From Moniliophthora roreri (lineage: Eukaryota; Basidiomycota; Agaricomycetes; Agaricales; Marasmiaceae), in assembly GCA_001466705.2 (NCBI GenBank), contig LATX02000200.1:1178001-1242000 (forward strand): a DNA stretch of 64,000 nt, written 5' to 3'. How positions within the stretch are numbered: the stretch's first letter is position 1; every line of letters starts with the position of its first letter. The translations under genes and the position numbers were made by a program. Below the pieces are notes generated by a model. It did no database searches, was not told the origin of the DNA, and saw only the letters and a program-made list of their open reading frames with translations. Shown here piece by piece: positions 23,225 to 33,062 of this stretch.

Positions 23225-23517
23225 GATGACCGATATGGCATAAAGGGAGTGAAATGGCAGAAAATGAGCAAAATGGAATATAATGAGCGAAATAGGTAAT
23301 CATGGGCAAAATGGGTGATCATGGCAGAAAATGAGCAAAATGGGTAATCATGGGCAAAATGAATGATCACCCATTCTGCCCATGATCTTCCATGATCACT
23401 AGGTGGGGTCTGTTTTCTGCCATTATCAAGGCCAAAATGGGTAATAATGTATTTTGGTCATGATCACCTATTTTGCTCATTTTCTGCCATGATCATTAGG
23501 TGTCCGATTTGCTGATG
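23225..23517. repeat. Palindromic repeat cluster related to the 17980-18370 array
   Basis: The left half carries AATGAGCAAAATGG-type words; the right half carries the same words reversed (TTTTGCTCATTTTCTGCC), so the block is roughly a large palindrome centred near 23375. Its outer right end contains GATTTGCTGATG (23506-23517), the exact inverse of CATCAGCAAATC at 17928-17939 beside the left array. These may be subterminal repeats and short terminal inverted repeats of one element. Confidence 0.55.
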
Positions 23518-23691
23518 TTGCAGGTGGAAGAAGAGTGCCGCTGAGCACAGCCACTTGCGCGTACCTTCACTGTCACGTCTTGTGATCAAGGTGTTACGAT
23601 GCAACCTAATGCAACCCATTCTTAATCGTTATATTCTTTCGAGTCGGCCGAATGGAAAGCAGTTAGCAGTAGTAGTGAGGTGAGGATATCT

Positions 23692-24198
23692 ATGCTTTTT
23701 CGGAATCAGTACCGACGCTTTTGTCACAGTGCAATTGCTAACGAGTTCAAGGCAATCTGTACTCGGAGGGGCAGACTTCAAAATGGCACGCTTCAAAATC
23801 TGGCATTTAGTTCGGTTTCAGTGAAGCCAAAGATGTCAGGTCGACCACTTAAGAATGGCGAAAAGATCTTCAAACCAGACTTTAAGGGATCACCCAAGTG
23901 AGCACCCTGCATTATCAAATATATATATATTGCGTTGAGAAATTAGACACCAGTTCGCGAAAGAATACATAGAAAAGCATGGGCCGGTGACCCAGACTAT
24001 CATGAAGGAGCTATGGACCAGCTTACCCTCGGAGGAGAGACAGGTGCGTCGTGGTTTAGATTTTACATCGTTTCGCTGCTTCATTGTTGGGGATAGATTT
24101 ACAAAATCCGTGCGCGACAAGCTGCGAATCAAAGACGACGTGCGGAGAATAGGAAGCATAAGAAACGAGGACAAGTATGGGTTGCACCAGGGAGCTAG
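23692..24198 (+). CDS. Small HMG-box-like protein, probably mitochondrial
   Basis: Exons 23692-23897, 23947-24043 and 24097-24198 splice in frame to about 134 residues. The start MLFRNQYRRFCHSAIA is basic and lacks acidic residues, like a mitochondrial presequence. The core FAKEYIEKHG...IMKELWTSLPSEERQIYKIRA has the spacing of a reduced HMG box (helix ending in ..W..LP.EER..Y). It ends with a strongly basic tail (NQRRRAENRKHKKRGQ). A role in DNA packaging or binding is only inferred; a mitochondrial ribosome-associated protein is the alternative. It converges on the thioesterase gene with a 36-bp gap. Confidence 0.5.
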
Positions 24199-24234
24199 CC
24201 GTCTAAATCTACCTGATTATTGTAGTTACACAAT

Positions 24235-24960
24235 CTAGTCAACCTCAAGATCCCCTTCCAAAACTTTCTCCCCGTCCTCCGAGAGCTTGATATTCTTCTA
24301 TGTGATAATGAGCTTGAGTTGCTGCATCAAAGAAATGGACCACTCACTGCGTGCACGGAAGACTTGCCGATATACTTTGTATGATCTAAAGAACTCAAGT
24401 TAGCGCACGTCACGCCTCGCTGTGTAGGACTCACATCCATACGCGACTAACTCTCCAGTTGGGTTGGTAAAATCCACTCTAGTGTATGCTAAGGACTTGC
24501 CTGGAATCGCAATGAGAAACGCGTTATTGAGCTACATACTCAAACCCACCCATTCCTGTCAAGACCGCTTTGGCGTGAAGTATGTCACCGACGCGTCCAG
24601 CTGGGCGAACGAATGAAGTTCCGATGTCCGTAGAAACCCCCGTCATGTATTGGCCCTTGGATGCAACAGTCAACGAGCCCATGGTATCGGTCAGGGACAT
24701 GATTAGCCCGCCGTGGACTTGGTATCTTCATTTCAGATCCACCCAGACTGTAAGATTAGCGATATATTCACCTGTCTGTCATAAACAAGTCAAACCGAGA
24801 TTCGAAATGGCGATAACGCAACAACTCACCCCTACTCTGTTCACTGCGTATCGCTCTGCATTAACGAATAGTCATCTCCAGCAGTCGGGCACGCACAATT
24901 GTAGCTTTCGACCTTCAGTGACGCATGAACCTCTCCGGGAATGGCTTTATGGATTACAAG
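24235..24960 (-). CDS. Acot13-like hotdog thioesterase, 5' exons uncertain
   Basis: The diagnostic exon reads HGGLIMSLTDTMGSL then GVSTDIGTSFVRPAGRVGD. A second reads GKSLAYTRVDFTNPTGELVAYG and a third HTKYIGKSS, ending in a short KNIKLSEDGEKVLEGDLEVD tail. This is the 4HBT hotdog fold of acyl-CoA thioesterase 13-type enzymes, which hydrolyse acyl-CoA to free acid and CoA; HGG marks the helix at the active site. Upstream of HGG a TGA (24728-24730) lies in the same frame, and I cannot find a clean exon that bypasses it. The gene is therefore either broken, mis-sequenced, or spliced in a way I missed. Confidence 0.7.
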
Positions 24961-25292
24961 CTATCAAAGCCTTATGAGCTCTTGACATTTTGGGGGAGCT
25001 GAACGATTACACTGGGGAAACATTGAGCATCATGTCCTATCCGCATGAATTTAGTTGGTATTCCCTATTCCCGAAAAAGCGAAGACGGCACCTTTATTAT
25101 TCAGAAAGTTTTGCCAGACCTGGTCGTTCCGTGTCAGATCATCGTAAAGTTCCAATGAATTGTTAGGACGCACCCGGCGTGTAAATTTCAAGCAGGCGGC
25201 CATGGGACGATTGAACCTGACGAGGCACGGACACTGTCGTCACGGGTAATCGGGTGTCAGTGTCTCTTCTCACCATAGCATGTGAATCCGGC

Positions 25293-25298
25293 TATAAA
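25293..25298 (+). promoter_or_regulatory. Candidate TATA box of the AidB-like gene
   Basis: TATAAA within GGCTATAAAGG, 83 bp before the ATG at 25381. Position and sequence fit a core promoter, but there is no transcript evidence. Confidence 0.35.
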
Positions 25299-25380
25299 GG
25301 ACAGCTATTTCTAGGCGAAGACCACACAAGGCTTTAAAAGATAGCCATACCCTACTTGCCATAACCTACTTTCCAGAGCA

Positions 25381-27575
25381 ATGCGTGCTGAACAAGGATT
25401 TCAACTGGTAAGCAATGAACTAGCTATTCTCGGAATCGTTCTGAATTCCGACTATAGGTACCATATGTCGAAGGAAATCCATACACGACTGATCCTGTCC
25501 TTCCAGCACTGCTTCGTAGGCTGATTCCTCAAGAGTAGGTGCTTGAATTCAAGATCATCCCATTGAGCAGGGCTGAAGTTATTGATGTACCTAGAACCTT
25601 GAAGGAAGTCGAGCCTGATCTCATTCGGTTTGGTGAAGATGTGACTACTAGTACGTTAGCCTACTCAACTTCTGCACTCTGTACCCACCGGGCCCCAAGC
25701 CATTCGTCAATTAGGCTCCCCACATCGGGTATCGCCGCCTCAGCTCATACAATATGACCAGTGGGGACGAAGAATCGACGAACTACGTACTAGCAACGGT
25801 TGGAAGGATCTGAAAGCTACTGCGCAGAAAGAAGGCATACCTGCTATTTTTTATGAACGAAAGTATAAGGAACATAGCCGGGTCTATGGGTTCGCGAAAG
25901 CGTTCTTGATGGTTGGGGATTGTCATGAGGTGAGTGCTCCCTTCTGTCCGATGACCTGCCACTCACTCGGAAATATCGTAGGTTTTTTGTCCTCTCAGCA
26001 TGACCGACGGTGCTGCCAGAGTTCTAGAATTGCTGGGGACGCCTGGCATGAAGAAACACGTCTTTCCTAGGCTCATAGCGTACGTTGCCCATGATTTGCA
26101 GTTGTCAATATACTGAGACCCTCATCAGACGCGACCCTGCTCATGCGTTCGTATCTGGACAATGGATGACAGAGGTTTGGTACCCGTTTATCGTTGGTTG
26201 ATCACTACTCATATCTACACAGCGTCCCGGAGGTTCAGACGTTTCTCAAACAGAAACAACCGCTCAGCATATGGGAAAGACTCATCGTCTAGGACCCCAT
26301 TACCTCCTACATGGATTCAAATGGTTCTCAAGCGCAACGGACAGTGATATTTCGGTTGCCTTAGCTCGGACTGGCACACTCCAGGAAGGATCGAGAGGCC
26401 TCTCATTATTCCTCGTGCCCCTTCGTCGACCTCTCCTTCGAGATCTCAAGGATCCCACCCCCTCGCCTATCAGCAACGGTATCCGTGTGCACAGGCTCAA
26501 GAATAAGATTGGTACCCATACATTGCCTACAGCTGAATTATCGCTAGAGTATACCGAAGGGTACCTCATTGGGAAACCTGGACAAGGCGTCAGAAACATC
26601 ACACCCGTACTGAACATTACTCGTGTCTGGTCTGCGATTGGATCCACGGGTGCTCTTCGTAGGTGCTTAGCAATAGCAACTGCCTACTCCGATATTCGTG
26701 CTATCGACGGGGGCAAGACACTCCTTAAGGATGCCCCGATTCATGTTGCCCAACTGGCGAAAATCAACCTGGTTTATAGGGCGTTGACTCATCTCACCTT
26801 TGGCGTTATTCGATTGTTGGGCAAGGCAGAGTGCGATGTGGCTGATGAGCAGGAGAAGTTACAGCTTAGGTTGTTAACACCACTTGTGAAGGCTTTCGCG
26901 GCTGAGAAGGCGGTTAATGCTATGGAAGAAGCAATGACTGCTCTGGGAGGTGCTGGTTACATGGAAGAGAATGGTATCGGTCGTATGATCAGGGACGCGT
27001 TGATTGAAAAGTACGTTTTGCTCTTTTTTGAGGACGAATTGTTGTAAAGGTCATGGATTATAAAGGATATGGGAAGGAACGACCACTGTTCTCGCGTTGG
27101 ATATAGTTCGGGCTGAAAGAGATCCGGCAACTTTGGAGGCTCTCATTCAGGTGAGTATTTTTTGTGGTCCTCCCAACGTATGCGTTCTGAGTCAATATTG
27201 TAGTGGGCCAGAAGCGTCATCTCTTCCTGTCCGGATACATTAAAAGATTCGTCTGCAGTGCGGGCTCTTTCTAGCAGCCTAGATCAGCTCGTGTTGGCTT
27301 ATCAACGTCCATTACCTGTCTTGATGCCACGATCCGCTCTCATGTTAATGGGCCATATTACAAGTGGCGTGTTCCTGCTTGAGCATGCAATATGGTCATA
27401 TGAGACGTCTCAGGCAGAATGCAATGTTGATTTCACGGTCTTCTGCAGGTGGATTGAAGACGGGTTACAGAGTGCTGTAGAAGACGTGCAGCGCGTTCGT
27501 GCGGAAGCTGATGTGAGGGTTCGAGAGAACACTGCGATTGTCTATGGTTACAACAAAGTTGGTGCTAAACTATGA
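25381..27575 (+). CDS. AidB-like acyl-CoA dehydrogenase
   Basis: Nine exons starting at 25381, 25458, 25571, 25700, 25982, 26129, about 26223, 27066 and 27204 join in phase to roughly 570 residues. Landmarks are GQWMTERPGGSDVS (flavin and substrate region of the AidB branch), HGFKWFSSATDSD, a long helical C-domain with ALGGAGYMEENGIGR, and IWEGTTTVLALD near the end. These are the signatures of AidB-type flavoproteins of the acyl-CoA dehydrogenase superfamily. E. coli AidB belongs to the alkylation response. Fungal members may act on fatty acyl or branched acyl-CoA; the substrate is unknown. No organelle signal is obvious. The gene faces Nas2 tail to tail across 59 bp. Confidence 0.88.
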
Positions 27576-27634
27576 CAGCAAAGTGGGCATTTATATAGTA
27601 CAATTTATGTATGAATAGTGAATTTCCAATGTAC

Positions 27635-28412
27635 TTAAGAAGAAGGATAGGGTACGATATGACACCTGAATATTTTTTGAGTAAATGGTAATGAACAAGA
27701 ACGGATCGTACGCACCCTAGCATGCCTCGACCGCCCCACCCCTGCCTTGGTGTGAGACTAAGGAATATGGTTTTCTCATCACGCAACACCCTTATTGAAA
27801 TGTTTTTCTGTGAACGGATGAGCACAATTCCATCGCAAGAGCGAAGACACGAACGTTCTCATTGGAAGCAACAACTCCGGCGAGAGGTTGTAGTGACGAA
27901 GAGGTAAACGAGGTATGGATAAGATCTCCAAACTTCAGCAAAAGATCTTCTCTCTGCAAGCCCTGCGAACAAAAAGGCTTAGTTGGTGTACAAGTACATA
28001 TAGAATACAGAAGGCATACCGCTTCTGCTGCAGGGCTTTCTGGCGCCACTCCATCTACTCTTGCGAATGGCTTCAACACTTCGGAAGAACGACTATCAGA
28101 AGGTGCCTCTCCGCTTGTTTTGGCCAGTGAAGGATCGTAAACGGCCTCCAATGCTTTCCCGATATCATTCGTTATGGCCTCAAGATCATTTCGAAGCTCG
28201 ATTATTCGTACGCGAGCTCCTCGGACTGCGTATATGTCAATGTCGGCTCTTGGAAACCCGTCCGCGTCGACGAGAGGGGATCGCATGTTGCAATTATTGG
28301 CTTTGAGTATGGACAAATGCGCTTCGATTTGGGCTTCAATATCTTCCTTCTTCGTAATCAATGCTCGAGCTCTCTCCGCAGGAGTATCGGCAGATGGTAG
28401 AATGAAACCCAT
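27635..28412 (-). CDS. NAS2: 26S proteasome assembly chaperone Nas2/PSMD9 (p27)
   Basis: The first exon encodes an N-terminal helical domain (KKEDIEAQIEAHLSIL, then LVDADGFPRADIDIYAVRGAR). A PDZ domain split by introns follows: FARVDGVAPESPAAEAGLQREDLLLKFGDL in pieces, then VLRDEKTIFLSLTPRQGW and a final exon finishing GCHIVPYPSS. The order and the closing L.PR.GWGGRG.LGCHIVP are characteristic of Nas2/PSMD9, which binds Rpt5 during assembly of the proteasome base. Length is about 220 residues, normal for the family. Its ATG is 110 bp from the polymerase gamma start on the other strand, so the two genes probably share a bidirectional promoter. Confidence 0.9.
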
Positions 28413-28522
28413 TGTAGTATTGGCAGATTACGCGGTGGTAACAGGAAGAAGTGATCAGTGCGTGGGACAATTTCTGAGGGCAGCAAAATTTCTGTGCGCG
28501 TCTAAGGTTTGACCATGTCTAG

Positions 28523-31500
28523 ATGCATAGGCTCATATCAAGATGCTATAGACCACGACTTCGACTCCTTCATTCTTCCACGCGCTCAGAAAATCAACTC
28601 TTTCAGCAGAAACCAAAGCCCCAGGCGCCAGTCTTCAAGTACAAGGATGATACGAAACGTAAAACCGAGAAGGATGAATCACAGAAAACCAGATACGGTA
28701 CTGTGAAATGTTCTCTGATCTTATACCAGAGTTAAACCGGGACTTTGCAGCGAAGCGAAATCCTCTTGGAGTTCAATTACTTTCCAAGTCATTGCACGAA
28801 CAAATTTTCAAAAATTGCTCATTCCCGCCTCCTCCAAAACCATTCGTCAATATCTCACTCGAGCACCTTTCTACACATGGACTCGACCCATCTCAATCAT
28901 CGACTCTTCCTCCGACTGAGTTCACGTTACCCCCTCTCCAAGGAGACGATCTCTTACAACATTTTCATCGGATCGGATATGCCTCTTCAGAACCCTATCT
29001 TACACTCGCAAAGCAGTTTGCGAATTCCCAGCTCCCCCCTATACCCGAGAATTGGGATTCACAGCCAGGATGGACAAAGTACTACCACAGCTCAGACGGC
29101 TCGGATTACTCTGAACACGTCGAATATCCAATACACGACGGTCAGCCAGAGCAGCTCGTGACATTTGACGTCGAGACAATGCCCAAGTGCCACCAGTATC
29201 CTGTCATGGCGTGCGCTGCTACTCCCAACGCATGGTACGTCTGGATCTCTCCCTGGTTATTAGATCCTTCTTCCGCTTCTCCTGCGCATCTTATTCCAAT
29301 GGGTCCGCCAGACGTGCCTCGCATCATCGTTGGTCATAACGTGTCCTATGATCGCGCTCGTATACTGGAGGAGTATCACCTTCACGGAACGAAGAATCGC
29401 TTCCTGGATACTATGTCTCTACATGTCGCAATCAAAGGCATTTCTTCGCATCAGAGGCCTGCTTGGATGAAGTACCGGAAGAATAAGGACGACGAGATCG
29501 CCCGACGTGATGAAGCTACGGAGGCTCTTTTACATCTCAAGCAAGGTGTCGATCAGGTCATCGATCAGGCAGGCCTCAGTGTTGAAAAAGCCCAGCTTCA
29601 ACAACTGTTGGACCTCCGAAAGAGTTTGGAGACCTATTTACCCACCCTCCAGGCTTCTCAAGCTGCCTCAATTGCATCGGCATCCGAGGAAGATTTAGCT
29701 TCTCTCGCGCCTTTGCTTGACAACGACACGGTCGTAGAAGCACCTTCCAGGCGTTGGGAAGACCTTACTTCAGCCAACTCCTTAGTTGATGTTGCGAAAC
29801 TTCATTGCAACATTGACATATCCAAGGAGATCCGGAACGACTTTATGACTGCGACTCCGGAGGAGATTTTCGCAGATATCGCAGACTACCTTGGATATTG
29901 TGCAGGAGATGTAGATGTTACACATAGTGTATACAGAAAGGTCTTGCCCGGATTTCTCAGTGCATGTCCACATCCAGTCAGTTTTGCTGGGGTGCTAACG
30001 ATGGGGAGCGGCTTCCTCCCCGTGAACGAGCAGTGGGAGGCATATTTGGAGCGGGCAGAAGCGGTTTGGCAAGGACTAGAGAAGAAGGTGAGGGACGGGT
30101 TGGAGAAACTGGCGCGTTCAGCTATGGAAGCGTATCCAGTCGCAGCCCCTGTCGAAGATAACACCGCAAATAAGGGATGGAGGGATGATGTTTGGCTGAG
30201 CCAGTTGGATTGGACACCAAAGGTTGCAGGAAAGACCCGTGGTATATTACCGCCGACGATCGTGAGTTACTTTCAATGCAAGCACTTACAATCTCTGATC
30301 AAGGCTTTTTACCAGTCCGAACTTCAATTTGATATCGTACCAAGCCCCGGAAGAGCCCTGCCAGCATGGTACGCCATCGTACAATCTGAACCTCTGGGGA
30401 AGAAGAGCATGGAACGTATACTCCCACTTTTGCTACAGCTCGCGTTTGAGGGCGTTCCTATGTCTTTCACCCCAAATGAGAAATGGTTTTACAACCGCAC
30501 TGGATTGGACGGGGATATTCGTCGCCTTCCAACTGCGAGAAAGGGAACGAAGACAGGCTCCATTTTATATTACCGACATGCCCTGCCTTTACTCGGGAAC
30601 ATCAGCATGACCTCCTGTGACGTCGAACTTGCCAAAAAGATCAGTCGAGGAGAGAAAGGAGAGGACATCAAGAAGGCTGTATTGGAGCTCGCCCGAGTTG
30701 CATACGAAAGGCCTGCATCTGAAAGGGAGCAGGACCCTTGGTTGTGTCAGCTTGACTGGGAGGAAGTCGAAGTGGACTCAAAAGGCGAAGTTAAGTCTAA
30801 ATCCAAAAAGGCCGCCAAGCCACCCAAACCACCACCGGTCTATTGGCCAAAATGGTTTTGGGACCTCACAAAACCCAAGAAGGATATGCCTCCTGGCTCA
30901 CTTGATATCACTATTCGTAATCGTTACGCACCATTGCTTCTCAAAATGTCATGGCACGGGTACCCTCTATTCTTCTCCCGGGAACATGGCTGGACATTTA
31001 GGGTTCCAACCCGACCCACTGAGAATTTTGATCCCGCTGCAGTCGCTTCAGCACAGGAGAAATTCCGACGGCTAACTGCACTCAGCTTCTATGAACCGGA
31101 GGATGATAAGTTGGCCGAAGCCTCGTTGCGTGATGGTTATGTGTTTTACAAGCTTCCGCACAAAGATGGTGACAAAGCGAACGTTGGCAGCCCTCTTGCG
31201 AAAGGATTTCTGCGGTTTGCTACGGACGGCGTCATGACCAGTCATGCGGGGAATGAGTTGAAGGAGTTGGTTGATATCGGAGTGAAATGCAGCTATTGGA
31301 TTAGTGCAAGGGATCGGATTCTGAATCAAAGAATAGAATGGGCGACTGTTGCCAGGTCGTATGACTGGGATATGGGCTTCTCCGAAGATGTACAACCTTC
31401 TTCTCCTGCTGTCGCTCAGGAGCAGACCAACCTTGATGACGGTATCACAGAAACCTCCAGAGAGAAGAAATGGGGTATCATACTTCCCCAGGTCGTTACT

Positions 31501-32844
31501 ATGGGCACTGTGACGCGTCGAGCCATCGAGAAGACCTGGTTGACAGCTAGCAATGCAAAGAGTAACCGGGTTGGCTCTGAATTGAAGGCAATGGTCCGTG
31601 CACCACCTGGTTATGCCATCGTTGGTGCGGATGTGGATTCGGAAGAGCTGTGGATATCCAGTTGTATGGGAGACGCCCAGTTCGGTATGCACGGTGCTAC
31701 TGCGATAGGCTGGATGACACTTGAAGGTACCAAATCCGCTGGTACAGATCTCCATTCCAAGACCGCGAGTATCCTGGGCATTTCCAGAGATCAGGCGAAG
31801 GTTTTCAACTATTCTCGTATTTACGGGGCAGGTATGCGACATGCGATCCTGCTGCTCCTGCAAGGAAACTCCAACATGGCGCCTGAGGAAGCTCAGAAGC
31901 TAGCAGAGAACCTGTACGCATCCACTAAGGGTAAAAACACCCATCGTTCGGATATCTTCCAGCGCAAGTTCTGGTTCGGGGGCTCGGAATCCTATCTCTT
32001 CAATAAACTCGAAGAAATTGCTATGTCCGACAATCCACAGACACCGGCTCTTGGCTGCGGAGTCACGCACGCTCTTATGAAGGACTGCCTGCCCAGCGAA
32101 TTTGGCTCGGATTACTTGCCATCTCGTATAAATTGGGTCGTGCAGTCTTCCGGTGTGGATTATCTTCACCTCCTTATCGTATCCATGGACTTCTTGATAA
32201 AGAAGTACAAAATACAAGCCAGGTATCTCATTTCCGTCCATGACGAGTTGAGGTACCTTGTGAAAGAGGAAGACAAATATCGTGCTGCACTTGCTATGCA
32301 AATAGCAAACCTCTGGACCAGATGCATGTTCGCTTACAAACTAGGGATGGATGATCTTCCTCTGGGAGTCGCCTTCTTCTCAGCTGTAGATGTGGACCAC
32401 GTCCTTCGAAAAGAAGTTGACATGCCTTGCGTCACCCCTTCACAACCCGATCCAATACCACCTGGGGAGAGCTTGAACATCGGTCAAGTGCTAACTAAAA
32501 CGAATGGCGGCTCGCTTTGGGAGGATGGGCGGTCGATGGCAGAGCCCGACACGCAGTTTGTGGGATCTTTGGAAGGATTCATGGAGACTGACTGCCTCCG
32601 CCATCGTGCTTCTAATACGGCCTTCTTGCGGGCACAGGCTACTCAGGACCTCAACGAAGTCAAACACCTGGCGAAATCGGTTTATGGGAAGTTCGAGGAT
32701 GGCGCGAAGGAACCAGGGAAAAGCAGACGAACAGGAAAAGGGAGAAGAAAGGCCAAGTCTGCTCCCATTGGGAACGGTGACGGTGTCGACTGGTCGGAAA
32801 CTATTGAAAATTTACTGAAATCTGGACGGGAACTGATGTTGTGA
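28523..32844 (+). CDS. MIP1: Mitochondrial DNA polymerase gamma catalytic subunit
   Basis: Family A polymerase that replicates mitochondrial DNA. Counting from the internal ATG 28708: exonuclease motif I at D154/E156 (FDVETMPK), II at D215 (HNVSYD), III at Y397-D401; polymerase motif A at D975 (GADVDSEELW), B at 1027-1042 (DQAKVFNYSRIYGAG), C at 1178-1180 (VHDE). Motif B has Ser where NYGRIYG is usual. The long frame lacks a targeting peptide. An upstream ATG at 28523 opens an Arg-rich presequence (MHRLISRCYRPRLRLL) that joins in frame by an intron, either 28659-28729 or 28698-28729. About 1,380-1,420 residues, long for the family; the extra length seems to be a duplicated spacer. Confidence 0.93.
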
Positions 32845-33062
32845 TATTATTGTTATGGCCTATATTTATTCATAGTGTAGTAGCTGTATCATAAGTACCA
32901 TATTCACTGTTAATTGGAACCTCTGGCAACTCGCGGGTCGTTGAGCTTGACCGACGAATTCAGATGATTCGACCGCGGATGCGTCAATCTGCTGATGTGA
33001 AAACAACGGCAGTCGTGCGTCTTTTGTTCGAGTCCATCACTCTCCAGCAGATTTCCGCAACC

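Noticed and set aside
1..24000. Giant Starship-type element
   Set aside because: I looked for a tyrosine-recombinase captain gene and accessory cargo and saw none; the island is made of ordinary LTR, MITE and Plavaka-type sequences.
31072..31863. 263-residue reverse-strand open frame
   Set aside because: It lies wholly antisense to conserved polymerase gamma coding sequence and shows no domain of its own.
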